From Siccirubricoccus deserti (GTDB lineage Bacteria; Pseudomonadota; Alphaproteobacteria; Acetobacterales; Acetobacteraceae): DNA of 33,956 nt. The notes below the pieces were generated by a model. The model saw only the letters and a program-made list of their open reading frames with translations. It was not told the origin of the DNA and did no database searches. This document shows, piece by piece, positions 8,051 to 15,912 of the stretch (position 1 is the first letter of the stretch; each line of letters opens with the position of its first letter). Both the position numbers and the translations under genes were made by a program. Where the stretch lies: NCBI RefSeq assembly GCF_014283215.1, contig NZ_JACOMF010000045.1:1-33956 (forward strand). Reading direction: 5' to 3'.

Positions 8051-9400
8051 TTAGGGCGTCCCCTCGCTCACGTCGGTGGGCTGGATGATTTCATCGCACA
8101 GCTGCAGGAAATGGCCATAGACAGCGGTATACACGCTCCTGCTCAGCCGATTCGGATATTTGAGCGGATCGAACCTAGCGTAAACGTCGCTCTCGTAAAT
8201 ATATGTTCCGTTGATCTCCGGCTCCATCACGCCCTCGACCGAGATCTTGTCGTCCCAGTCAACGGCGAACGTCGTGCGCAGATCATCTAGCGGGATTGGG
8301 GCGCTTGGTGCAGAATCGTACATTTTCGGGAAGATGTCGGCCATGTTTGAGATGAATCCGTCCGACGGACCATCGGCACCCACCCTCGCTTCGACTACGT
8401 GTATCCGCGTTAACCAGTCCGGCCCCAGAGTCAACGCCAGCTGGGCAAGCAATGCCCGGTACCCGGCATAGGTCTGCGGCTGGTCTATCCCGAAGACGAG
8501 CGTGTTGCCCTGCAGCGCGACCGCCGCCGCTGCCGTAGACTCATGCAGACCCGCGCGCGCGTCGACCAAGACGACGTCGTGGTCGCCAGCCGCGGTCAGG
8601 CCATCTATTAGCTTCTCAATCTTGGCGGCGAAGCCGTTGAGCGACGGATCGTTCTCCGACGGCAGGTATGCCCGGGCGATCTTTCCAAGCACGTTCACGG
8701 GGTTGTCGTTCGCCAGCGCTCCCAGTGCCGGCACCACCGTGATGGAACCACGCCCTCCGCTCAACTGCGAGGATCCCAGCATATCATTGAGGAAGCTGTC
8801 GTCCACCTCGGCCAGGTTAGTCTCGACGAGATAGTCCAGCAGGCCGAAACGGGGCAGCGTTGCCTGGTCCAGCAGCATGGTCCCTAAGCCTGGTGCCTCG
8901 AGATCGAGGTCGATCGCCAAGACCCGACGGCCGCCCGCGGCTAGGTGCGCCGCAAGAACGCAGAGCGCCGTCGAGCGGCCCACACCGCCCTTGACGCTGA
9001 CGAAAAACAAGCGCGGGATCGCTGGATTGTCGGTACCCGGCCTGCGCAGCCAGTCGGCCCCCACCACGCGGCGATCTACGATGCGCACGAATCCTTGGAA
9101 GCTGGCCCGGTCAATCGGGACGGCCAAGCCGATTTCGGCGTCCCGCAGGCTCTCGTCGAAGAGCTCCTCGGGCGTCGCGACCGATATACCACTCGGGTCG
9201 GCGTAGCCGCCGAGCTGCGCGTTGATTATCGCTGACAGCTCTTCCCGCTCAGCTCCGGTCCTGCCGGGGTCGAGCACGACCAAGGTTAGGCGACCGAGCG
9301 AATCCCTGAGGAACACATTGCTGGCCACCGCGGCGCTGCCCCACGCTCCGGCGACGAGATCGACCATCAGGGGAAGGGATTGATCGAAGGTTGTCATCAT
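8051..9400 (-). CDS. ParA/MinD-like ATPase with KGGVGR P-loop
   Basis: This is a SIMIBI-class ATPase of 449 residues. An unrecognised N-terminal domain of about 120 residues precedes FFVSVKGGVGRST (about 132-144), a deviant Walker A in which the usual second lysine of KGGVGKT is arginine. DLDLEAPGLG (164-173) is the A'/switch region, and VVLVDARAG (276-284) is the Walker B region. The signature lysine K137 is kept. This KGGVGR variant is known among proteins of accessory regions and is not a chromosome-segregation ParA; no parB or centromere repeats are nearby. The start at 9400 overlaps the HEPN stop as ATGA; a second ATG at 9397 has better spacing from GGAG. One base separates its stop from the next gene. 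Confidence 0.88.
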   Translation of the reverse strand: MMTTFDQSLPLMVDLVAGAWGSAAVASNVFLRDSLGRLTLVVLDPGRTGAEREELSAIINAQLGGYADPSGISVATPEELFDESLRDAEIGLAVPIDRASFQGFVRIVDRRVVGADWLRRPGTDNPAIPRLFFVSVKGGVGRSTALCVLAAHLAAGGRRVLAIDLDLEAPGLGTMLLDQATLPRFGLLDYLVETNLAEVDDSFLNDMLGSSQLSGGRGSITVVPALGALANDNPVNVLGKIARAYLPSENDPSLNGFAAKIEKLIDGLTAAGDHDVVLVDARAGLHESTAAAAVALQGNTLVFGIDQPQTYAGYRALLAQLALTLGPDWLTRIHVVEARVGADGPSDGFISNMADIFPKMYDSAPSAPIPLDDLRTTFAVDWDDKISVEGVMEPEINGTYIYESDVYARFDPLKYPNRLSRSVYTAVYGHFLQLCDEIIQPTDVSEGTP

Positions 9401-9834
9401 GCACTCCGCGCGCGGATGTTCGCCGCAGCCAGTAGCCTGCGAGTGATGTGGACCCAGGCCTCGAACTGCTCCGACGTAGTTTTTCCCGTTGAGGAGTAGC
9501 GGTGATCGACGGCCCAGTCCGCAAAGATGTCGCTCTTGAGAAGGTTGTACATGCTCGTGAAGTTCGACCGCTCGCCGAGCCGCTTGCGCGCCGCGACCAA
9601 TATGTCCGGAAGGTGCTGCGCCGGGGAGCGGTCTCCTGAGCCGAGCGATTCGATCCGGTATTTGATGGCGCACTCCGCCGAGAAGCCGATGAGATGGCCG
9701 GCATTGTCCAGCCGCCCCGCGTCCCGAAGCGCGGAGGCATCCTGGTAGTGCCGGAGCGCCGCAGCCTGATAATCCTCAGGCGTGCCATCCTTCAGCGGCA
9801 TGACGCTACTCGTTCCGTTCGTTGTTCCCGTCAT
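9397..9834 (-). CDS. HEPN-like helical protein, first gene of the candidate defence operon
   Basis: The protein has 145 residues, or 134 if the ATG at 9801 is used. It has the HEPN look: ALRHYQDASALRDAGRLDNA, then GHLIGFSAECAIKYRIESLG, a middle helix, and DWAVDHRYS near residue 106, which resembles the W/RY element of HEPN proteins paired with nucleotidyltransferases. HEPN domains often act as RNases or bind nucleotides. The classical C-terminal RNase motif R-x4-6-H is not evident; R41-x5-H47 lies too early to be a confident match. The TGA overlaps the start of the ParA-like gene. Three GAAC repeats lie at 9812-9827, between the two candidate starts. Confidence 0.75.
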   Translation of the reverse strand: MTGTTNGTSSVMPLKDGTPEDYQAAALRHYQDASALRDAGRLDNAGHLIGFSAECAIKYRIESLGSGDRSPAQHLPDILVAARKRLGERSNFTSMYNLLKSDIFADWAVDHRYSSTGKTTSEQFEAWVHITRRLLAAANIRARSA

Positions 9835-10033
9835 TGCGCGATTAGCACCCCGTGACGAGAGATGCGCGCCGGCAGCTGCCACGACGGACCGGACCTGTCC
9901 GTCCGGACGAACGAATGGCAAGCAGATTCGGCACGGTCAGTAACAATGAGCAGCTCTCCAACTTGATGCGCCTGCAACTTTCCGTCTACTCCCGGCCAGA
10001 CCATGCCCGGGGAGCGCGATCCTATTCGACCCA

Positions 10034-10061
10034 TTTCTATGTTCGCTTTTCTATGTTCGCT
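10034..10061. repeat. Perfect tandem repeat, 2 x 14 bp, upstream of the HEPN operon
   Basis: TTTCTATGTTCGCT occurs twice head to tail (10034-10047 and 10048-10061). It is AT-rich in a GC-rich setting and lies about 200 bp upstream of the HEPN start, between the operon and the recombinase-accessory pseudogene. The 14-bp period is not a helical turn multiple, but a dimeric regulator or a recombination site is possible. The surrounding 9835-10096 shows no convincing gene. Confidence 0.7.
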
Positions 10062-10096
10062 CTGGGGGTCCACCAGACCCTCAGGCCGCGAGCCTT

Positions 10097-10530
10097 CTAG
10101 CGCCGCTTCCCGCTTAAGGCGGTCAGTCGACGCCGCAGTGGGAGGGCTGCGCCAGACGTGAGCGCGCTGAGCTGTACTGCCCAGTTTATGGGAAACGGCT
10201 CCAGTAGCGGCGGCAGCGCCAGGCTCGGCGACTGCTGCCCATCCAAGATCGCCTCGACGACCTCCGGTGCGAGCAGCGTCAGCCGCAGCAGGCTACCCAG
10301 ATACCCCCGCTCGATTCGCTCCTCCGCCGCCATCTCGCTGATCGACGCGTAACGCCCCCTCATCCAGCAGGCGCTGGTACTGGAACGCCCGCGCCAGTGC
10401 CTTCACCAGCGCCGGGTCGGCGCGCGTCGCCATAGCCGGCACACCCTCCTGTGCCGGCGTCACCACTGTCTTCTGGCCCAGCTGGCCTTGTATGGTCAGT
10501 GGCACCCAGATGGTGCTGTACGTCGCCTCA
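10097..10530 (-). pseudogene. Frameshifted paralogue of the recombinase accessory gene
   Basis: This is a degenerate second copy of the gene at 11001-11426. The first half reads VPLTIQGQLGQKTVVTP and LVKALARAFQYQRLLDEG, as in the intact copy. The second half (RYASISEMAAEERIERGYLG, then LLRLTLLAPEVVEAILDG) sits in a different frame. One extra base in the C5 run at 10355-10359 explains the switch. A start-region match extends to about 10530, but no start codon is obvious. No recombinase fragment is attached to it. It is likely the scar of another element that used the same module here. Confidence 0.85.
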
Positions 10531-11000
10531 TCTGTGCCATCGCCGTTACCCGAAGCAACGCGATTTAGTGTCTACACTGGAAACACTGTGCCAGCGAGTC
10601 GTAGCCTATATGCTCCATGGTGCGGCAAGCAGTTGGCTCACCGAGCGGGGAAAGTTCGACCGCACGAGCGGGAGCATTGGTGATGAAGCAGATGGATCAT
10701 GAGGCTCGGTGCCGCGAGGACAAGACGCGTGAAAAGGTGTCCCCTCGCTGGAAAGGGCAGCATCTTGCTCCGATGGACCTCGATGGAGCGCCACTCGTGA
10801 CATACCCACCGCCTCGCCATGGGGCCTTGTCCGGCTCGTTTCGGGTAGAAGGCATGCGCGTCGCCTCTGCAGCCGAAGGAAAGCGCAAGAAGGCGCCATA
10901 TCCGCACGCAAAAACAAAAGCCGAAAAGCTTGCAAACAGGCGCGCGGGATTTAAGCCGAGTGGGGGGAGAAAACGCCAATAGGAAGATAGATTTCGGCGG
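10531..11000. other. Spacer between the two accessory-gene copies; possible attachment region
   Basis: The stretch contains one plausible small gene on the + strand (10683-10982) and, at 10573-10584, a short inverted repeat AGTGT-CT-ACACT followed by another ACACT. Its position, between a decayed and an intact copy of the recombinase module's last gene, makes it a place to look for an attachment site. No duplicated att core was found within the window. Confidence 0.3.
10683..10982 (+). CDS. Hypothetical basic protein, doubtful
   Basis: The frame gives 99 residues from ATG at 10683 (MKQMDHEARCREDKTREKVS), with GGGAG about 8 bp upstream; an ATG at 10617 would make 121. The C-terminus is strongly basic (KRKKAPYPHAKTKAEKLANR, then GGRKRQ), which could bind nucleic acid. 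No family is recognised. It converges with the accessory gene at 11001. The sequence could equally be non-coding DNA of the integration site. Confidence 0.3.
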   Translation: MKQMDHEARCREDKTREKVSPRWKGQHLAPMDLDGAPLVTYPPPRHGALSGSFRVEGMRVASAAEGKRKKAPYPHAKTKAEKLANRRAGFKPSGGRKRQ

Positions 11001-11426
11001 TCAATTCGCTGATTGCCTCATAGCAGCTTGCCGCTGCTGCAATAGCATAGCGGACGTCCGCTGCTCCGCCCAGTCCACCGGGAACGGCTCCATTAGCGCT
11101 GGAAGTGTCATCCCCTCCGGCTGCCTCCCATCCAGTATCACCTCGACGATATCCGGCGCCAGCAGCGTGAGGCGTAGTAGCGTGCCAAGGTAGCCGCGCT
11201 CGATCTTCTCCGCCGCAGCCATCTCGCTGATCGATGCGTAGCATCCCTCGTCCAGCAGCTTCAGGTACCGGAATGCCCGCGCCAGCGCCTTCAGCAGCGC
11301 CGGATCGGCCCGCGTCGGGATGGCGCCCTCGCGCCCGTCCCGTACCGGCGTGACCACGGTCTTCCGCCCTGGCCGGTGGCGGATGGTCAGTGGCACCCGG
11401 ACGGTGATGCTGGTCGCCACGGTCAT
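11001..11426 (-). CDS. Recombinase-associated accessory protein
   Basis: The 141-residue protein starts with ATG at 11426, overlapping the recombinase TGA as ATGA. It begins MTVATSITVRVPLTIRHRPG and continues with an Ala/Leu-rich helical part, ending in a helix-turn-helix-like region (CYASISEMAAAEKIERGYLG, then TLLRLTLLAPDIVEVILDG). Genes of this type typically follow the DUF2924/recombinase pair in alphaproteobacterial prophages. A DNA-binding directionality or accessory factor is plausible, from the SISEMA...RGYLGTLLRL segment, but unproven. A frameshifted paralogue lies at 10097-10530. Confidence 0.8.
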   Translation of the reverse strand: MTVATSITVRVPLTIRHRPGRKTVVTPVRDGREGAIPTRADPALLKALARAFRYLKLLDEGCYASISEMAAAEKIERGYLGTLLRLTLLAPDIVEVILDGRQPEGMTLPALMEPFPVDWAEQRTSAMLLQQRQAAMRQSAN

Positions 11427-12772
11427 GCCACCGGCCTCAGGGCGTCGGGCGCGATGGCCGTGAGATCCCGGACCAGCCCGGCCAGCCCCTCCACACGGAG
11501 GCGAATGTCGGCGCCGGCGGGACCGGCCACCACGCGCTCCACCAGAGCCCGGACAATTCGCGCCTGCTCCGCAGGGAAGAGCTCCCCCCATAGCGGGTCG
11601 AGCCGGAGCAGCGCCTCCCGAACCTCGTTCTCGGTGATCTCTGGCGCCTCGGCCCGCGCCGCCCGCCAGGTGCCGACGACCACCTCCGGCTGCCGCAGCA
11701 GCGCCCGCACCTGGTCCACCACCGCCGCCTCGATCTCCGCCGCCGACACCCGGCGCACGATGCTGGCGTCGCCGGCGGCGTCGCCCTTCAGCACCCGCTG
11801 CGCCACGTAGTATCGGTAGAGGCGGCCATTCTTCCGCGAGTGAGTCGGTGACAGCGCCCGACCGTCCACCCCAAAGATCAGCCCCCGCAGGAGGGCTGGC
11901 GCGTGCTGGCGGTTCTGGCCAGCCCGGATCCGGGGGCTGACCCGCAGGACGGCGTGCACCCGGTCCCAGAGGTCCCGCGGCACGATGGCCTGGTGCTCAC
12001 CCGGGTAGACCTTTCCCTTGTGGCTGGCTTCGCCGACATAGGTCCGATTGTGCAGCAGCTTATAGATGTCGCCCTTGTCGAGCGGCCGGTCCGACTTGCT
12101 GGTCAGGCCCTCGGCCCGGAGCTGGCGGGCCGTCTCCACCCCGGAGCCGCTCTCGGCGAAGTACTCGAACACCCGCCGTACCCGGGCAGCCTCGACCTCG
12201 TTCACCACCAGCTTGCGGTCCCGCACCTCGTAGCCGAGCGGCACCTTCCCGCCCATCCACATGCCGCGGGCGCGGGAGGCGGCGAACTTGTCCCGGATCC
12301 GCTCGCCGATGACCTCCCGCTCGAACTGGGCAAAGCTGAGTAGGATGTTGAGCGTCAACCGGCCCATGCTGGTTGTCGTGTTGAAGCTCTGCGTGACCGA
12401 GACGAAGGTCACCCTGTGCGCCTCGAAGGTCTCGACCAGTTTGGCAAAATCCATCAGCGACCGACTGAGCCGGTCGATCTTGTAGACCACAATGACGTCG
12501 ATCAAGCCCTGCTCGATGTCGGCCAGCATTCGCCGCAATGCCGGCCGCTCCAGCGTGCCGCCGGAGAAGCCACCGTCGTCGTAGCGGTCGCGGACCAGGA
12601 CCCAGCCCTCGGCGCGCTGACTGGCTACATAGGCTTCGCAAGCCTCACGCTGCGCGTCGAAGGTGTTGAACTCCTTCTCCAGCCCCTCATCAGTCGATTT
12701 CCGGGTGTAGACCGCGCAGCGGAGCTTCTTCACCGAGGCGGGCATCGCCTCGGCGAGCTTGCGGCGGCTCAT
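11423..12772 (-). CDS. Large serine recombinase (phage integrase type)
   Basis: This enzyme carries out site-specific integration through a serine-DNA link. The 449-residue protein opens with the resolvase fold: RCAVYTRKSTDEG places the nucleophile Ser near residue 26, and DRYDDGGFSGGTLERPALRR and VYKIDRLSRSLMDF carry the catalytic arginines. The Recombinase domain (PF07508 type) follows, with GGKVPLGYEVRDRKLVVNEV. A C-terminal region of about 150 residues follows, shorter than in the largest family members and without an obvious Cys zinc ribbon. It overlaps its neighbours on both sides by 4 bp, so the four cassette genes form one translational unit. No break is visible, so it should be functional. 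Confidence 0.92.
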   Translation of the reverse strand: MSRRKLAEAMPASVKKLRCAVYTRKSTDEGLEKEFNTFDAQREACEAYVASQRAEGWVLVRDRYDDGGFSGGTLERPALRRMLADIEQGLIDVIVVYKIDRLSRSLMDFAKLVETFEAHRVTFVSVTQSFNTTTSMGRLTLNILLSFAQFEREVIGERIRDKFAASRARGMWMGGKVPLGYEVRDRKLVVNEVEAARVRRVFEYFAESGSGVETARQLRAEGLTSKSDRPLDKGDIYKLLHNRTYVGEASHKGKVYPGEHQAIVPRDLWDRVHAVLRVSPRIRAGQNRQHAPALLRGLIFGVDGRALSPTHSRKNGRLYRYYVAQRVLKGDAAGDASIVRRVSAAEIEAAVVDQVRALLRQPEVVVGTWRAARAEAPEITENEVREALLRLDPLWGELFPAEQARIVRALVERVVAGPAGADIRLRVEGLAGLVRDLTAIAPDALRPVA

Positions 12773-13284
12773 GCCCCGGGCCTCCCCTTCAGCCCGAAGA
12801 AGGTCCAGCCGTTCCAGCGCGTGCCGGTGATGTGCCGGGCAATGGCGGAGAGCGACCGGTAGGGTCGGCCCTCGAACTCGAAGTCATCAGCCCGGACCGT
12901 GACCACGTGCTGGACACCGTCGTACTCACGGACCAGGCGCGTGCCAGGCAGTGGGCGGCTGTCGGCGCGGATGCGGCGCAACACCAGGTTACCACCGTCG
13001 AGCTGCTCACCGAGCGCCTCGAGCCGCGCCCGAGTCTCGGGTTTCAGCCCGCCATAGGCGAGCTCTTGCAGGCGGTAGCTTAGCCGGCTGACCAGGTAGG
13101 GACGGTTGAAGGGCGGCGGCTCCTTGCCGAATAGGGTCCGCCACTGCTCCTTCAGCTCCGCCGCCGTCGCGGTCTGCAGCGCCGCGAGGCGCGGCAGGAC
13201 CTGCGCGGGCGGGATCTTCGGCATGCTGGGCGCCAGCGGCGCCGCGTCCTGCTGCCTGGCCTTGCTGGTCGATCGTCGTGTCAT
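12769..13284 (-). CDS. DUF2924 protein
   Basis: The 171-residue protein has the DUF2924 pattern: LKEQWRTLFGKEPPPFNRPY, LVSRLSYRLQELAYGGLKPE, PGTRLVREYDGVQHVVTV and SLSAIARHITGTRWNGWTFF. The family is nearly always encoded directly before a serine recombinase in alphaproteobacterial prophages, as here, and is thought to help recombination or bind DNA, although its biochemical role is not established. Both ends overlap neighbouring genes by an ATGA. Confidence 0.9.
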   Translation of the reverse strand: MTRRSTSKARQQDAAPLAPSMPKIPPAQVLPRLAALQTATAAELKEQWRTLFGKEPPPFNRPYLVSRLSYRLQELAYGGLKPETRARLEALGEQLDGGNLVLRRIRADSRPLPGTRLVREYDGVQHVVTVRADDFEFEGRPYRSLSAIARHITGTRWNGWTFFGLKGRPGA

Positions 13285-13478
13285 GCGACTCCCTTTCTCT
13301 TGGGGTTCGCATGGAGGCGCGGCTGGGCATTGGAGTGTAGGCGAACCTCTCCCGACCCTCGGGCCTCTGCGGCGTCGCGTGCGAGATCCTCAGCGGCGCG
13401 GCTGCGGAGCCGCAGGATGCCGCGGGCGAGAATGTCGCAGACCTCCCGAAGGTGAGGCGGCAGGTGTGCGTTGGGCAT
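13281..13478 (-). CDS. Small protein heading the recombinase cassette
   Basis: The ATG at 13478 opens a 65-codon frame beginning MPNAHLPPHLREVCDILARG, followed by an Arg/Ala-rich helix (LRLRSRAAEDLARDAAEARG) and a basic tail. The TGA overlaps the DUF2924 start. Similar small genes precede DUF2924 genes elsewhere. No ribosome site is obvious. The 134-bp gap on its upstream side, before the end of the RecD2 gene, probably carries the cassette's promoter, but no clear -35/-10 pair is visible. Confidence 0.65.
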   Translation of the reverse strand: MPNAHLPPHLREVCDILARGILRLRSRAAEDLARDAAEARGSGEVRLHSNAQPRLHANPKRKGVA

Positions 13479-13612
13479 AGGTGTCGATCGGCTGGGAATC
13501 ATTGCGCTGCGACCATCTACCGCCAGCGCGACGGAGCGAAACAGCGGAGATGCAGCCAGCGAAGGCAAGCGACGAAGAAAGCAGCCGAGCGAAAAGCGCT
13601 GGCCGTGCAGCG

Positions 13613-15853
13613 CTACTCCGGTCGCGGTCCACGCCCGCGAGGTCGGCCAGCGCCGAGGGGGCCGGTGGGATCGCCGCCTGCCGCCAGCCACTCCCGCAGC
13701 TTCGACCAGCGCCGCCGGCCGGTCACGCCGCGCACGGCAATGGAGAGCGCCTTGCGCTGCCCGACCAGCACGACCAGCCGCTTGCCGCGGGTGACGCCGG
13801 TGTAGATCAGGTTCCGCTGCAGCATCGGGTAGTGCTGCGTCAGCACCGGGATGACCACCGCCGAGTACTCGGAGCCCTGGGACTTATGGATGGTGGTGGC
13901 ATAGGCCAGCACCAGCGAGTCCAGCTCGCCGAAGGGGTAGGTGACGGGGCGACCGTCGAAGCTGGTCGTCAGCTCGCCTGCCTCCGGGTCGACCGCGGTG
14001 ACGAAGCCGATATCGCCGTTATAGACCTCCCGCTCGTAGTCGTTGTCGACCTGCATGACCTTGTCGCCGGGGGCGAAGGTCCAGCCGAAGCGCTCCACCT
14101 TCGTGCCGGGGGCCGGGTTGAGCGCCGCCTGCAGCTCGAGGTTCAGCGACCGCGCTCCGACGCCGCCCCGGTTCATCGGGCAGAGCACCTGTACCTCGCG
14201 GATGGGATCGAATCCGAAGCGCCGGGGAATGCGGGTCCGGACCAGTTCGACGATGCGCTCGACCGCCGTCTCAGGATCCTCGGCCGGGATGAAATGGAAG
14301 TCGCTCCCGGGGTCGGCCCGGTCGGTCTCAGGCATCTGCCCCCTGTTGATGCGGTGGGCGCTGGTGATGATCCGGCTCTCCGCCGCCTGCCGGAACACCT
14401 CGGTCAGTCGCACCACCGGCACGGCGCCGGACTCGATCACGTCGGCCAGGGCCTGGCCCGGGCCAACCGAGGGCAGCTGGTCCACGTCGCCCACCAGGAG
14501 CAGGGCCGCTTCATCCGGCACCGCCTTCAGCAGCGCGTTCATCAGCGGCACGTCGACCATGGAGGTCTCGTCTACCACCAGCATCTCGCATTCCAGCGGG
14601 GTCTCGGCATCCCGTCGGAAGCCGCCATTGGCTGGGTCCACCTCCAGCAGGCGGTGGATGGTCTTGGCTTCCAGGCCGGTCGCCTCGCTCATCCGCTTGG
14701 CGGCGCGACCGGTCGGGGCGCAGAGGAGCAGCTCCACTCCCTTGGCCGCCAGGATCCGCAGGATGGAGTTCACGATAGTGGTCTTGCCCACCCCGGGGCC
14801 GCCGGTGACCACCAGCACCTTGGAGGCGAGGGCGAGGCGCACCGCCGCCTGCTGGCTCTCGGCCAGGGCGAGGCCGGTCTGGGCTTCGATCCAGGGGATC
14901 GCCTTGTCGGCATCGATGCGGTCCCAGGGCAGCCTACCGCGAGCCAGCCCGAGCAGTCGTTCGGCGACCGCCCGCTCGGCCCGGTGCAGCCCGGCGAGGA
15001 AGACGCAGTCGGCCTCGCCGACCCGGTCGGCCACCACGGTCCCGTCCTGCAGCTCCAGTTCCAGCGCCGTCCCGACCAGCTCGGCCGGTACCTCCAGCAG
15101 CTTCTCCGCCAAGGGCACCAGCTCCGCCCTGGGCAGGCCGCAGTGTCCGGCGTCCATGGCCTCGGTCAGGGCGTGGGAGATGCCGGCGCGCACCCGCACC
15201 ATGGCGGTCTTCTCGAGGCCGAGACGCTGGGCGATGGTGTCGGCCGTCTTGAAGCCGATGCCACGGATGTCACGCGCCAGGCGGTAGGGGTTCTCGGTCA
15301 TCACCTGGATGGCATTGGCGCCGTAGGTCTTGAAGATGCGCACCGCCCGCGAGGTGCCGACGCCGTGCGCGTGCAGGAAGACCATGATCTCGCGCACCGC
15401 CTTCTGCTCGGCCCAGGCGGCGACAATACGGCCGGCCCGCACCGGGCCGATGCCCTCGACCTCGCGCAGGCGGTCCGGGTTCGCCTCGATGACGTCGAAC
15501 ACCGCCTCGCCGAAGGCGCGCACCAGCTTCTTCGCATAGGCCGGGCCGATGCCGCGGATCATGCCGGAGGCGAGATACTTCTCGATGCCGGCGGCCGAGG
15601 TCGGGGTGGAGGTGCGCAGGAAGCGCGCCCGGAACTGCTGGCCATGGGTGCGGTCGTTGACCCACTCGCCACTGGCGGTGATCCACTCCCCGGCGGAGAT
15701 GGTGGCGGCATGGCCGATCACGGTGACCAGGTCGCGGTGCCCGCGCGCCTTGGTGCGCAGGACGCAGAAGCCGTTCTCCTCATTGTGGAAGGTCACGCGC
15801 TCGACCAGGCCGGCCAGCACTTCCTGCGGCGGCGAGGCGGGATTCTCGCTCAT
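13613..15853 (-). CDS. recD2: RecD2-type ATP-dependent DNA helicase
   Basis: This is an SF1B 5'-3' helicase of 746 residues, near the family norm. It has an N-terminal OB-like part, and helix-hairpin-helix motifs in MIRGIGPAYAKKLVRAFG and LREVEGIGPVRAGRI. The motor follows, with Walker A VTGGPGVGKTT, Walker B MLVVDETSMVD, GDVDQLPSVGPG and, at the C-terminus, YATTIHKSQGSEYSAVVIPV and YTGVTRGKR. The stand-alone RecD2 form works without RecBC in repair or phage recombination. It lies 59 bp after the secreted nuclease gene on the same strand. The opposite strand has a long open shadow frame that is not a gene. Confidence 0.93.
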   Translation of the reverse strand: MSENPASPPQEVLAGLVERVTFHNEENGFCVLRTKARGHRDLVTVIGHAATISAGEWITASGEWVNDRTHGQQFRARFLRTSTPTSAAGIEKYLASGMIRGIGPAYAKKLVRAFGEAVFDVIEANPDRLREVEGIGPVRAGRIVAAWAEQKAVREIMVFLHAHGVGTSRAVRIFKTYGANAIQVMTENPYRLARDIRGIGFKTADTIAQRLGLEKTAMVRVRAGISHALTEAMDAGHCGLPRAELVPLAEKLLEVPAELVGTALELELQDGTVVADRVGEADCVFLAGLHRAERAVAERLLGLARGRLPWDRIDADKAIPWIEAQTGLALAESQQAAVRLALASKVLVVTGGPGVGKTTIVNSILRILAAKGVELLLCAPTGRAAKRMSEATGLEAKTIHRLLEVDPANGGFRRDAETPLECEMLVVDETSMVDVPLMNALLKAVPDEAALLLVGDVDQLPSVGPGQALADVIESGAVPVVRLTEVFRQAAESRIITSAHRINRGQMPETDRADPGSDFHFIPAEDPETAVERIVELVRTRIPRRFGFDPIREVQVLCPMNRGGVGARSLNLELQAALNPAPGTKVERFGWTFAPGDKVMQVDNDYEREVYNGDIGFVTAVDPEAGELTTSFDGRPVTYPFGELDSLVLAYATTIHKSQGSEYSAVVIPVLTQHYPMLQRNLIYTGVTRGKRLVVLVGQRKALSIAVRGVTGRRRWSKLREWLAAGGDPTGPLGAGRPRGRGPRPE

Positions 15854-15912
15854 GCCGAGGCCTCACTCACGACGCGGCCGGTGCTCCTGCTGGTGGGACG
15901 ACGTCCTGTCGC

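Noticed and set aside
8051-9400. ParA-type partition system
   Set aside because: There is no parB partner or parS-like repeat set nearby; the P-loop is the KGGVGR variant and the operon partners are a HEPN-like protein and another ATPase. The ParB domains at 28937-31643 belong to methyltransferases.
10034-10061. Tandem repeat as a minimal CRISPR array
   Set aside because: There are only two adjacent 14-bp units without spacers, and no cas genes are near.
9852-10100. Possible SRAP/YedK-like start (MASRFGTVSNNEQLS) on the + strand
   Set aside because: The resemblance to MCGRF-type N-termini is limited to a few residues, the catalytic Cys2 is missing, and the rest does not match.
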